Origin: JBGLNJ01 sp041300525
Lineage (GTDB): Bacteria > Chloroflexota > Anaerolineae > Fen-1058
Reading direction: 5' to 3'
NCBI GenBank assembly: GCA_041300525.1
Contig: JBGLNJ010000001.1
Location: 930,001-994,000 of the forward strand
Length of the DNA: 64,000 bases
Position 1 is the first letter of the stretch. Every line of letters starts with the position of its first letter. The notes under the pieces were generated by a model. It did no database searches and was not told the origin of the DNA. It saw only the letters and a list, made by a program, of their open reading frames with translations. Of the stretch, positions 33,484 to 42,562 are shown one piece after another. A program made the translations under genes and the position numbers.

Positions 33484-34839
33484 TTATAGATCGAGTGATG
33501 GCTTGGTGTTCAGGTACGCGCGCGCCTCGATTTTTTCATATTCCATCTTCTCGTACTCTTTTCGATTGGCTCCCCAGGGGATCGTCGCGTCCAATCCCAT
33601 TTTGGCCGTGCGCGTTTTTTGGCCGGGGACGTGGGTCGCCGAAGGATCAAGCGACGAGCCGGGTTGATCGGTCAACACGACGAGGTCGCGGTCGGCCTGG
33701 AAGCGCGTGGCGATGGCCCACTCGACTTGCGCCGGATCGTAGATGTTGATGTCGTCGTCCACGACCACGACGTGCTTGAGGCTGCCATGCCCGGCAAACG
33801 CCGCCTCGAGCGCGCGGCGGCCATCCCTCGCATCGCGCTTGACGATAGACACGACGGCGTGCAGCCACGACGTGCCGCCGGGCGTGATGACCACGTCGCG
33901 GCACTCGCACGCCCGGCTCACCGTCGCAAAAATCGTCGGCTCTTTGGGCATCCCCATCAGCAATTTGTGTTCCAGTTTGCCCGGCAAGAGCGCCTGGTAG
34001 ATTGCGTCGCGCCGATGTGTGATGCAGTCAATCTCAATCACGGGTTGTCGCCGGACAAAATCCGTCGTCTCCGTCAGGTCGAGGAACGGGCCTTCGTCTG
34101 CCAGTTGATGGGTGATGTGTCCTTCCAACACGAATTCGCTTTCGGCGGGCACTTGCAAGTCAACCGTCTTGCACTGGACGAGCGGCGTGGGCTGCATCGC
34201 GTTCGCAATGCCAAGCTCGTCCACTCCCTTGGGCGGCGACATGGACGCTGCCAACAACACCGGCAGCGAGTTGCCCACACAAATCGCCACGGGCAGGCCG
34301 TCTTGCGCTTTGCGCCAGGCGGTGTCCGTCCCGCGCCCTTCGACGATGCGCGCGACGACGGTGCGCGGCCCGGTCACCATCAGCCGATGAAAGCTGACGT
34401 TGCGCCCATAGTCCGGGTCGTGGATGATGGCCACACCTGCTGTGATGTAGGGCGCGTGGTCCGCGGGAAGGTGCGTGAGGATGGGCAGGCGGCCCAGGTC
34501 TACCCTGAGCAAAGTCGAAGGGTCAACGTCGCTTCCGACGACTTGTTGGCACGCGCCGCTCTCGACCACGTCCGGCGGCCTGGGGTGTTCCAACGCATCC
34601 GCCAATTTTCCCGTCAGTTGCCCCACCCCCACGCCCAGGCCGAGCGCATAATATTCCCGCGCCGAGCCTGCGCCGACGAGTACAGGGAACTTGCTGCTCG
34701 TGACGCGATGAAACAGCACCGGTTTGCCATCCAACGCCGCCGCAACGCGCGCCAATTCCAAATGGGGACTGACCTCGCGGTGGATTTCGACCAGGCATCC
34801 GGCCTGGCGGGCTTGCTCGATGAAATCGCGCAGACTCAT
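33484..34839 (-). CDS. UbiD-family decarboxylase
   Basis: This 451-residue UbiD-like enzyme belongs to a family that uses prenylated FMN to (de)carboxylate unsaturated or aromatic acids. Family features are YITAGVAIIHDPDYGRN with FHRLMV, the Arg in RIVEGRG, and the acidic pair in ESEFVLEGHI and ADEGPFLDLTE. UbiD itself has EGPFGEYTGYY, so the substrate pocket differs here. No UbiX gene for the cofactor is in the window. At 34503-34522 a CCCTGAGC...GAAGGG repeat is read in frame as PSTLLRVD. Confidence 0.88.
   Translation of the reverse strand: MSLRDFIEQARQAGCLVEIHREVSPHLELARVAAALDGKPVLFHRVTSSKFPVLVGAGSAREYYALGLGVGVGQLTGKLADALEHPRPPDVVESGACQQVVGSDVDPSTLLRVDLGRLPILTHLPADHAPYITAGVAIIHDPDYGRNVSFHRLMVTGPRTVVARIVEGRGTDTAWRKAQDGLPVAICVGNSLPVLLAASMSPPKGVDELGIANAMQPTPLVQCKTVDLQVPAESEFVLEGHITHQLADEGPFLDLTETTDFVRRQPVIEIDCITHRRDAIYQALLPGKLEHKLLMGMPKEPTIFATVSRACECRDVVITPGGTSWLHAVVSIVKRDARDGRRALEAAFAGHGSLKHVVVVDDDINIYDPAQVEWAIATRFQADRDLVVLTDQPGSSLDPSATHVPGQKTRTAKMGLDATIPWGANRKEYEKMEYEKIEARAYLNTKPSLDL
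34503..34522. repeat. CCCTGAGC-type repeat in the ubiD-like gene
   Basis: CCCTGAGCAAAGTCGAAGGG is an imperfect palindrome in the coding sequence of the UbiD-like gene. It is compatible with a dispersed repeat that has become part of the protein. Confidence 0.4.
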
Positions 34840-34854
34840 AGCAGCTCCTTAATG

Positions 34855-34886
34855 AACCTTGCGAAGGTGAACCCTCCGCAAGGGGG
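34855..34886. repeat. Inverted repeat between GH13 and ubiD-like genes
   Basis: AACCTTGCGAAGGT and CCCTCCGCAAGG form overlapping hairpins. The block is related to the pair at 30109-30166. Confidence 0.5.
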
Positions 34887-34898
34887 GTGAGTAGCCTG

Positions 34899-36200
34899 TT
34901 ACAGCTTGATGATGAGGCCCTCGTTGCCGCGCAAAACGCAATCGGCCAGATTCACCGGCCCGGAGCGATCCAACCCGGTTGAGAGGATGATCTCACCCGC
35001 GCCCAGAGTGGGCAGAGCAATTCGGCGATCTTGATCGGAAAAGTTCAGCGCCACGACGATGCGCTGATCGCTAGCCTGGCGCTCGAACACGAAGCAATCA
35101 TTCGGCGCGCCGTCCACAGCACAATAGTGGCCCGAATGTAAGGCGGGTGTGGCCCGGCGGTAAGCCAGCAACTTGCGGTAGAGGCTGAGGAACGAGGTCG
35201 GGTCGGCCAACTCGCGCTCGACGTTGAACTCGTGATAGTCGGACGTGACGGGCAGCCAGCACTCTTTGACTTGCGGCGGGGCAAAGCCCGCGTTGGGCGA
35301 ATCGCTCCATGGCATCGGCGTGCGACACACGTCGCGTCCCAGGCCCGGCACGCGGATACCGAACGGGTCTTGCTGTTTCTCAAGCGGAATCTCGCCGTTG
35401 ACCAGGCCCAACTCGTCGCCCTGGTAAAGCGTGGGCGTGCCGCGCAGCGTGAGCAGCAGCATGGCGGCCACGCGCGCCTGCTCTCGACCGTAGCGGCTGG
35501 CAAGGCGCGGCTCGTCGTGATTGCCCAGGACATAGTTCGGCCACGCGCCCGGCGGCAACGCTGCTTCGAGTCCGTCCACCACGCCGCGAAGCGCCTCGGC
35601 CCGCCAGGGCACGCGCATCAGGGCAAAGTTGAACGGCATGTGCAGCTCGTCGAGGTTTTTGCCATAGTAGCCGGCCCACTCTTTCCAATCGAAAATGTGA
35701 ATCTCGCCCACCGAATAACGCGGGCGCGCGGCCTCGTACGAGTTCAGCACGGCGCGAAATTCACGCAAGATAGGATGCACGTCCGGGTGGCCTTTGTCGT
35801 AGGGGTGAAGCTGTGTGTCGTAATCGCCCATCGGCTTGAACTGTGTCGCGGCGGGGTCTGGGTTGGGCGGATTGTCACGCAACTGTGGGTCTTTCATGAT
35901 GAAATGCGCCACGTCGAGGCGAAATCCATCCACGCCGCGCTCCAGCCAAAAGCGCACCGCGTCGAACATGGCGGCCTTGACCTCTGCGTTGCGCCAATTC
36001 AGGTCGGGCTGTTCCTTGAGAAACGAGTGCAGGTAATACTGCTGCGTCTTTTCATCCCACTCCCAGGCCGGGCCGCCGAATACGCTCAGCCAATTGTTGG
36101 GCAGCGAACCATCCGGCCTGGCGTCTTTCCAGACATACCAGTCGCGCTTGGGGCTATCGCGCAAAGAGCACGACTCGATAAACCACGGGTGCTGGTCCAC
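34899..36200 (-). pseudogene. GH13 alpha-glucosidase lacking its N-terminus
   Basis: The frame encodes about 433 residues of an oligo-1,6-glucosidase-like GH13 enzyme: GVDGFRLDVAHFI with the nucleophile Asp, the general acid in YSVGEIHIF, and the third acid in YVLGNHDEPRLASRYG. It begins at DQHPWFIES, normally preceded by about 100 residues with the first barrel strands and the NHTS motif. The only start is a GTG exactly at the cut. Missing barrel strands should prevent folding. The break at about 36200 is one of the evenly spaced junctions. Confidence 0.8.
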
Positions 36201-37071
36201 CTTGGAAGACGCCTTTCTTAGGAGTCGACTTAGGAAGATGTGTCAATGCAGCCTTAAGCTTCTCGACAAGACCTGGCGCATGGCCGTGGTTCTTCTCGAT
36301 GTCTTCATGGGTATAGTTGATCTTAGGATTCTTGTTGAATGCAGACTTTGTAGCTACAAAGAAACGGCCATTCTCAGGGTTTGTACCAACAGCAACCAGG
36401 CACCATGCCGAGTCAAGCGCCCTGTCAATCTCGCGCAAGATATAAGTGTGGATGCTCCACAGGTCAACCGGCATCGGCTTCCCATACAACTGCTGATACG
36501 TGTTCAGGACCCGATCCAGGTATTGGAATCGCAGCGGCGTCGGCTGAACAATGTTGCCCGCGCCGATCCGCGCCGACGGGTTGTGCTGCTTGATCAAGCC
36601 ATACAGGTCATGATAGGCCCGCGCGTAATCTTCAGCATGGAGATCGTCATTCCAGGGGCTATCCGGCTCGTTGCCGATCAGCCAGATTGCACCAGGGTTC
36701 TGGGCCATGATTGCCTGAAGGGTCGCGGCGGTCGGCGTAAAGACATAGCCACCATTTGGCCCCGGTCGCAACGTAACCAACTGGAGATACTCGGCCCCGT
36801 TGGGACGAACAGGATTAAGCCGGGCCGACCAGTCCATGTATACGCCCACGTTCAACGCCGTGACCGAGTACCCAACGACTGACCCGCCGATCCCAAATCG
36901 GCAATTGGGATAGTTTATGATCGCGGTGCTGGCTTCCATCGCATGCACTCGAGCTGGCTCAGACGCTTGCGAATCTGGCATGGCTGCAGGGCGCATTGCC
37001 TCCACCGCCAACAGCAACCCGGCAAGACCAAAGAAGGTAGCCAAGCCTATGAAGAATATTCGTCGAATCAT
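36154..37071 (-). pseudogene. Chimeric gene: GH-like N-terminal half fused to unrelated segments
   Basis: The start at ATG 37071 is preceded by GGGGA. Residues 1-213 form a signal/anchor helix (IFFIGLATFFGLAGLLLAV) and a TIM-barrel-like part with LIGNEPDSPWNDD, resembling glycoside hydrolases of clan A, ending VDLWSIHTYILREI. From about 36432 the chain changes to an unrelated Lys/Asn-rich stretch (AVGTNPENGRFF, ATKSAFNKNPKINY), and from about 36200 it runs out of frame over the GH13 remnant. It is the last member of the propeller/GH39 transcript. The C-terminal half of the hydrolase is lost. Confidence 0.7.
36203..36432 (-). other. Foreign-looking 230-bp segment between two broken genes
   Basis: This segment is visibly less GC-rich than its flanks and encodes DRALDSAWCLVAVGTNPENG, FFVATKSAFNKNPKINY, EDIEKNHGHAPGLVEKLKAAL and PKKGVFQ. 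From memory this resembles a fragment of a tailed-phage protein, but I cannot verify the family. It matches neither neighbouring hydrolase. It may be transferred DNA or an assembly join. Confidence 0.5.
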
Positions 37072-37087
37072 CGGTCCCCACAAATGT

Positions 37088-39517
37088 TTATGGATTGTAG
37101 TCAATATAGATCGGGCTGGAGCCCACGCCGCCTGGAATAGTCACCCGGCCATCAACGCGCCCATCATTTGCATCGTTCAAGATAACTCGCCCGCCCAGCT
37201 TGTCAATCTTGGCGATGCGGGAAGCGCTGAGGGTGAGGGGCGCAGAGTTCCCGCAGTCCACCGGCGGACGACTGGAGGCCATCGTGGGACACTCGTACCA
37301 ATAAACATCCAACCGTTTTCTTCCACTCGAACCTGGAACGGAGAACTGGTAGCCCTCAATCTGCGCCGAACCGGTCTCTGACGAGGGAATGGCGCGGACG
37401 TACCGAGCCTGACTCATCAAAGATGCTAATGTTTGGTAGGCCGTATAGGCAGGGCGTGGCGCCAAACCAGGCCCCAACAGACCAGAATACATTTCGTCAG
37501 CATCTATCCAGGCAAACCAACTTATGGCGGGCAGGCCCGCCGCGAACCCACGAACGTACAACTTGGGCACATAGCGCGCGTGCAACTCGATACTTCCCCA
37601 ATTCACCCCCCCCGAGGCCCAACTGGCTTCGGTGCAGATGATGGGACGAGAGTAACCATAGGCCGCCAATTGCTGCCGCACATAATTGGCCTTGCCAATG
37701 ATGTCACGACCATAACCCTCCCACTTTTCACGCCAATAAGGATAGTAATGAAAGTTTGCCACATCAAAGCACGGGCCGGAACAGTGCGCAAGCACGTCCC
37801 TCAAAAAGCGCCGGTCAAAAGTCCCATTCATATCTATAAACCAATCCAACGCCACGCCACCCATTACCACCTTGGCATTCGGATTGGCGGATTTGACGAC
37901 CGGGTATACCGACTGGAGCATCGCGGCATAGCCCGCGCCGTTGAGAGCGAAGCGGTAGAGAGCATCCGGCTCATTGTAAAACTCCCAGTATTCCACCTGA
38001 GGATAGCGCCCGACCAACGCATGAACAAATTCTTGCAGATCGGCCGGGTTGCGTACTGGCCCGCTCGGCCACGCAGCCGCCCAGGTTGGATTGTAATCAA
38101 TCGTCATGATCAGATGAACGTCCGAACTAGTCGCTGTTTGAACGGACGCATCCGCGCTAGCCCAGTGATAGTTGGCGGGCGCCGTATTGACCGGCTCAAT
38201 CTCTGACCAGGAAACCGGTATCCGCACCCATTTCACGCCAGCCTGGACCATCTGTGGGAAGCCGGCACTGTTGACGCTGCCGTACATTTGCACCCCAAAC
38301 GGCGGCGGTGTTGTATCATAGTCTCGCATGACGATGGGCAAACGAACTTTGTACTTTAATGTATCGTAGTCGCGCATGACAAGCGGCAAGTGAGCTTGAT
38401 AGACGTCGCGATAGGCAGTAACCCAAACGGCATCGTCCTCGCCTACCGCCAGACCGGTCAATTTGAGATCGGACTGTGGCAGTGAATATTCGCCAAAAGA
38501 CGCAGTCGGCGTCACGATCAACCGACCGATTCGGTCGAAGGCTTGCTCGGCAAAGAACACACGGTCGTGCGAATCAATTCCAATAGCTCCCGGCTGGCTA
38601 TTAGGAGTCGTCACCGTGTACACCGTGACATACGACGACGTTCCGGCTAACATCTGAGCCAACTGATTCGCGTTTTGCAGAGTTATCCAAAGATAATTGG
38701 AGCTGCTCCGCGTGAGACGATCGGGATGGCTGCCTGGCCCCAGCGGGGGCGAAGTCACATAGTCGCCAGTGGTCGGCGTGAACCGCCAAAGATAGCCTGT
38801 CGCGCTGGCGGCAAACCAGACGTTGCCGTCTTTATCCAGTGCCAGCCCTTCCGGCATCAACCCGCTCGCCGGAAGGACATACTCCGTAATGGCCGTCGTA
38901 GGACTGATCGTCACGAACGCAAGCCGGTTCCCGGCGCGCTCTGTCACCCAGGCTTGGTCTTGAGAATCCAAAGCAATGTCCGCCGGCTCGGCTTGAGCCG
39001 TCGGCAGGTCAAACGACACGACCGCGCCGCTGGCAACATCCAGGCGGCCCACCTGGTTTTGCTCCGGGAGGGTGAACCAGACAGCCGCCTCCGAGGCAGC
39101 CAGGGAAACCGGAACACCGCTGACATTGAACTCATCCAATCTATAGTCCAACGAAGAGGTATATACGACTCGACCGATCCGGCGCAGGCCTGGCTCACTA
39201 AACCATATCTGCTGGCGAAAACCATCCGATACCACCTGCACATCGGCCGGCTGGCTTGCCAGCGGCAAAGATATCGTTATAAAGCTGCCGGCATAAGGGT
39301 CAAGACGGTAAAGATAGGCGGGCAGGGCCAATGATCCGCTGGTTGCGCTGTGGGCAGATTCACGTCCAGCCGAAATTAGAGCCAACTGTCCCAAGTTCAT
39401 CGCGGTCAGCATCCCAACACAAATGACCAACACTACCCATGATAACCTCATCCATTGCCGTGGACAAGCCGCGCTTGTCCGTCTCCCCTTCACTACAGAA
39501 CCCAACGCAATTGGCAC
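37088..39517 (-). CDS. Beta-propeller fused to a GH39-like glycoside hydrolase
   Basis: This 809-residue secreted protein has a GTG start behind AAGGAG and a signal/anchor helix at about 25-50. Residues about 60-365 are a propeller of the virginiamycin-B-lyase type (QIWFSEPGLRRIGR, AVWFTLPEQNQVGRLD, NVWFAASATG). Two LPLV motifs follow (HLPLVMRDYD, RLPIVMRDYD). The C-terminal half is a clan-A TIM barrel with acid/base Glu in EFYNEPDALY and probable nucleophile in IICTEASWASGG. The substrate is unknown. It probably acts on surface or extracellular glycan and is followed by the GH-like chimera. Confidence 0.82.
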   Translation of the reverse strand: MPIALGSVVKGRRTSAACPRQWMRLSWVVLVICVGMLTAMNLGQLALISAGRESAHSATSGSLALPAYLYRLDPYAGSFITISLPLASQPADVQVVSDGFRQQIWFSEPGLRRIGRVVYTSSLDYRLDEFNVSGVPVSLAASEAAVWFTLPEQNQVGRLDVASGAVVSFDLPTAQAEPADIALDSQDQAWVTERAGNRLAFVTISPTTAITEYVLPASGLMPEGLALDKDGNVWFAASATGYLWRFTPTTGDYVTSPPLGPGSHPDRLTRSSSNYLWITLQNANQLAQMLAGTSSYVTVYTVTTPNSQPGAIGIDSHDRVFFAEQAFDRIGRLIVTPTASFGEYSLPQSDLKLTGLAVGEDDAVWVTAYRDVYQAHLPLVMRDYDTLKYKVRLPIVMRDYDTTPPPFGVQMYGSVNSAGFPQMVQAGVKWVRIPVSWSEIEPVNTAPANYHWASADASVQTATSSDVHLIMTIDYNPTWAAAWPSGPVRNPADLQEFVHALVGRYPQVEYWEFYNEPDALYRFALNGAGYAAMLQSVYPVVKSANPNAKVVMGGVALDWFIDMNGTFDRRFLRDVLAHCSGPCFDVANFHYYPYWREKWEGYGRDIIGKANYVRQQLAAYGYSRPIICTEASWASGGVNWGSIELHARYVPKLYVRGFAAGLPAISWFAWIDADEMYSGLLGPGLAPRPAYTAYQTLASLMSQARYVRAIPSSETGSAQIEGYQFSVPGSSGRKRLDVYWYECPTMASSRPPVDCGNSAPLTLSASRIAKIDKLGGRVILNDANDGRVDGRVTIPGGVGSSPIYIDYNP

Positions 39518-39539
39518 GATTTGTTTCTCCTTGCAGACA

Positions 39540-40691
39540 TCAGTTTCTCAGAACCACCGGTAGAAATACCCGGAACGGCGCAAAAGCTGCAGACCACACG
39601 CCCTTGTCGCCTGCAACCGCAATCCCGGTCGGCTGCAAGCCAAGCGTCGGAAGAGAAAAAGAATCGAAATCATAGTCCGCCGCTGAGGTATACACCATTC
39701 GCGCCACCGCGCCGCGCTCATCCTGCTGCGTGAACCACAACACGTTCGATGACTCGCTGGCGAGTTGGGCCGGCCGCGTGATCGGAAAATATGTAAAGTT
39801 GGACAGTGTTCGAAGCTCCATCTGGCCGATCACGTTGCTTTGCAAATCCGACCACCAGCCTTTGTCGGTAGCCGGCGTGAGTAGAACATCATACGGAGCA
39901 CTGGTAGCCGGGAAATTGTCCGGTATTATATACACACCATAGCCAGGCGTGAACCGCACCAATGTGTGCGAGGTCGGCGCCGTAAACCAGATGTAGTAAT
40001 TGTCTGGAATCTCGAGGTCCGGCCCAACGCTGATACCAAACGGGCCAGTAGGAATGGGTTGTTCATTCAGCTCATTCTTGTAATATTCGCGGAACGCATA
40101 CTCTTGAGTTGAAGTGACAACCAGTTTAATCAGTCGGTTGGACCATTGCCCGGTCAGCCAGACCGATCCATCCGGCGCAATGTCGAGGTCAGCCAAGCCA
40201 CTGTTGACCGAAAGACCATGCTCATAGAACTCGTCAATGTGGCCGTCCAGCGCATTCAACCGCCCCACCCGATTCGCTCCCCGCTCCGCGAACCACACAT
40301 CCTTCCCGTTGACGGCGATCCGAAACGGCCCGCTGTTGGCCGTAGAAGCCACAGAATAGGTAATCCACTTGGAGTCATTCGTGTCGGTGTAAATGAGATG
40401 ACCGATCTGGTTCGAGCCATATTCAGCCACCCACACATGCGTCGGGTTCGTACCTGTCACGGCCACGCCATAAGGCACACTGCCGGTCGGCAAGGTGAAC
40501 GTGAAAAAAGTCTGGGAAGCCGAATCGAAGCGATACAGGAAACTAGATTGGGGGACCGGCGATGCCAGCGCAGCCTGATTTCTTTCTGCGAGCGCACGAT
40601 CATCTCGCTGTAAACCCGCTAGCATTACGGCCACACCCATTGCGGCGACGCTCAGCGTCAACACCCATCGGAATAGTCGCTTGGTCTTCAT
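39540..40691 (-). CDS. Secreted virginiamycin-B-lyase-like beta-propeller with C-terminal FLPVVLRN
   Basis: The start at 40691 is preceded by AGGAGAC. After a signal peptide (LTLSVAAMGVAVMLAG) the 383-residue protein is a six- or seven-bladed propeller with repeats such as HVWVAEYGSNQIGHL, DVWFAERGANRVGRL and SVWLTGQWSNRLIKL. The last residues are RVFLPVVLRN, matching the LPLV motif of other secreted proteins here but placed at the very C-terminus. It is related to the propeller half of the next gene. A promoter lies at 40810-40838. Its role is unknown. Confidence 0.8.
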   Translation of the reverse strand: MKTKRLFRWVLTLSVAAMGVAVMLAGLQRDDRALAERNQAALASPVPQSSFLYRFDSASQTFFTFTLPTGSVPYGVAVTGTNPTHVWVAEYGSNQIGHLIYTDTNDSKWITYSVASTANSGPFRIAVNGKDVWFAERGANRVGRLNALDGHIDEFYEHGLSVNSGLADLDIAPDGSVWLTGQWSNRLIKLVVTSTQEYAFREYYKNELNEQPIPTGPFGISVGPDLEIPDNYYIWFTAPTSHTLVRFTPGYGVYIIPDNFPATSAPYDVLLTPATDKGWWSDLQSNVIGQMELRTLSNFTYFPITRPAQLASESSNVLWFTQQDERGAVARMVYTSAADYDFDSFSLPTLGLQPTGIAVAGDKGVWSAAFAPFRVFLPVVLRN

Positions 40692-40809
40692 GCTCTGTCT
40701 CCTGGTCAGAAATGTTTCGCCCAACTGTTGCTGGCCCAGCCTTCTAAAGCCTGAACAGCGTTCCGAATTGCGGCAGGCTCCACCATCACATCGGCGCATG
40801 GGCCCACGC

Positions 40810-40838
40810 ATTGTACCGGAGTCATGCTATCTTGCCAA
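40810..40838 (-). promoter_or_regulatory. Promoter for the propeller/GH genes
   Basis: On the minus strand TTGGCA (40838-40833) and TACAAT (40815-40810) are 17 bases apart, leaving a leader of about 110 bases before the ATG at 40691. Confidence 0.65.
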
Positions 40839-40862
40839 GTGGACAAGCCATCGGCGCAGGTT

Positions 40863-41267
40863 CTACCGCACCGTCTTACGCCGGGCGAACCAACCCGCGG
40901 AAATGAGCAGGCCCCCAACACCAACTATCGCAAGTGGCGCCACTAACCTGGCGCCAGTAGGAGGAAGCACTTGCGGAGTCTGACCTGGCGCAAGAGCCAC
41001 ACCAGGAGATGGTGTCCCCACTCCAACCGTCGGCACGAGGGTAGCGCCTGGCACAGCCGTCCCCGGCACAGCCGAAGGCGCAGGGGTTGGCGTATCCTTC
41101 TCCGGTTTCGGCGGAGGGACATTCGTTGGAACATGAGAGGGCGTCCTGGTGAAAAGTGTTTGCCGAGTCGAGTCCTGCCCTTGTATAGCCCACACGGCAT
41201 TGATAGATGCCAGTCCCCACAGAACTGCGCCCATCAACAGAATAAGCGTAATTCGCCGAAACGTCAT
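40863..41267 (-). CDS. Small LPxTG-type cell-surface protein (LPPTG)
   Basis: This 134-residue protein has a signal peptide (LILLMGAVLWGLASINAVWA), a Pro/Thr/Val-rich spacer (KPEKDTPTPAPSAVPG) and a C-terminal sorting signal: LPPTG, a hydrophobic helix (LAIVGVGGLLISAGWF) and ARRKTVR. This is the classical layout for sortase anchoring. No sortase gene is in the window. Its ATG overlaps the stop of the upstream glycosyltransferase, so it is translationally coupled. It is a paralogue of 42559-42960. Confidence 0.85.
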   Translation of the reverse strand: MTFRRITLILLMGAVLWGLASINAVWAIQGQDSTRQTLFTRTPSHVPTNVPPPKPEKDTPTPAPSAVPGTAVPGATLVPTVGVGTPSPGVALAPGQTPQVLPPTGARLVAPLAIVGVGGLLISAGWFARRKTVR

Positions 41268-42562
41268 TGTGCGCCTCTGTTAACTCCTCGGCGTTGCCAC
41301 CTGTCTGCCAGGAAAGATATGCCCCCGGCGGCCCAAATCATCGCAAAGCCATCTATCGGTGTACGGAAACGAGTCCCTGCAAAGTAGAGCGATGAAATAA
41401 CTGCTTGAGTGGCAAAAATCGCCGCCAGCCAGCTATGCTCGCGCCAATGCGTGCCAATCTTCGTCAGGCCCACCAGGGCAAACGGGACCAGCGCGAGCCA
41501 CGCCACCACAAATAGCCACCGCGCCAGCTCAAGCGGAAGCCCGGCTTGTTTATAGTTGCTGCCGATATCAGGACGGAAAAACACAAAGTAAAGCAATTTG
41601 CGTCCGGTGAGTTCCAGGAACTGCGCGGGCGAGGTCCGGACAAACTCTAATCCGCGCGCGTAAAAGAACCTGTCACGGGCCACTTCGGGCCAATCCGCGA
41701 CGCTGGCGACCATTTGCTGGTCAAGCGACATGGGAAAGATATACTCTCCTGTTGCCCGCGGGTTATTTCCGATCCAGAAATTGAGCCCGCCGTTGGTGGA
41801 AGTTAGCACCCACTCGCCATGCGCCGTATGGTTGTACCACACCCAGGGAGCAAAGGTGATCGCGACTGCCAGTAATATTAAGGCAACTTGTTTGCTCCGC
41901 GCCAACAAACTGCCTCGGCCACACGTGACAAGCCAAACTAGGGCGAGCAGCACCAGCACGGTCCACGTAGAGCGAGTGAGCGCCGCCAGAGACAACAATA
42001 CACCCGACCCAAAAGCAAGCCCCACTGAATCACAGTGCGCTGCACGCACCACCAGCCAGGTCCCGGTGATCACGAACAGCGTCTCGAACGTAACAGTGCT
42101 AATATCCACCGCATAGGCGGCGACTGGAGGATAGATTGCCATCAACAGCGCGGCGATAACAGCTACAGTCTTTGACCCTCCCAGTTCGCGGGCCAGCGCA
42201 TATAGACTCACCACAGTCAAACAGGAAAGGGCAATCTGAATGATTTTTACTGTCTGGTCCCCCTGCGACGTCCACTTGCGAGCAAGCGCCAAGAACAACG
42301 GATAAACAGGCGGCAAGAAAGAAGTGGGGCGCACTGGAGTTAACCCATAGAAAGAGTATGCGTACCCACCGCCGGCGACCAGGTTGTTCGCGATCTCTTC
42401 GTACTCATAGTTCCACGGCACGCGAGATTCGCCAATAAACTGTGCAGCCAGAATCCGCACACCCAGTGCGAGCAGCACGATAAACGTCAGGCATATAACG
42501 GTTGATTTTGCACTGCTAGCGGACAGGCTTTCAGCCACGAGCACATTCAACATATGCCTCAT
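41264..42562 (-). CDS. GT-C type membrane glycosyltransferase
   Basis: This protein (432 aa from ATG 42562) begins with a membrane helix followed by a loop with YEYEEIANNLV, where acidic residues take the place of the usual DE motif. About ten further helices follow to the C-terminus (LYALARELGGSKTVAVIAALLMAIYPP, WNDP-like WIGNNPRATGEYIF loop). It resembles ArnT/PMT-like and Chloroflexota family transferases. Its start overlaps the LPSTG gene's stop (ATGA) and its stop overlaps the LPPTG gene's start, so it may glycosylate one or both small surface proteins. That is inference. Confidence 0.75.
   Translation of the reverse strand: MRHMLNVLVAESLSASSAKSTVICLTFIVLLALGVRILAAQFIGESRVPWNYEYEEIANNLVAGGGYAYSFYGLTPVRPTSFLPPVYPLFLALARKWTSQGDQTVKIIQIALSCLTVVSLYALARELGGSKTVAVIAALLMAIYPPVAAYAVDISTVTFETLFVITGTWLVVRAAHCDSVGLAFGSGVLLSLAALTRSTWTVLVLLALVWLVTCGRGSLLARSKQVALILLAVAITFAPWVWYNHTAHGEWVLTSTNGGLNFWIGNNPRATGEYIFPMSLDQQMVASVADWPEVARDRFFYARGLEFVRTSPAQFLELTGRKLLYFVFFRPDIGSNYKQAGLPLELARWLFVVAWLALVPFALVGLTKIGTHWREHSWLAAIFATQAVISSLYFAGTRFRTPIDGFAMIWAAGGISFLADRWQRRGVNRGAQ

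Noticed and set aside
36094..36882. 262-codon plus-strand frame over the chimeric hydrolase
   Set aside because: It crosses the junction and both hydrolase parts in antisense. No family features are visible.
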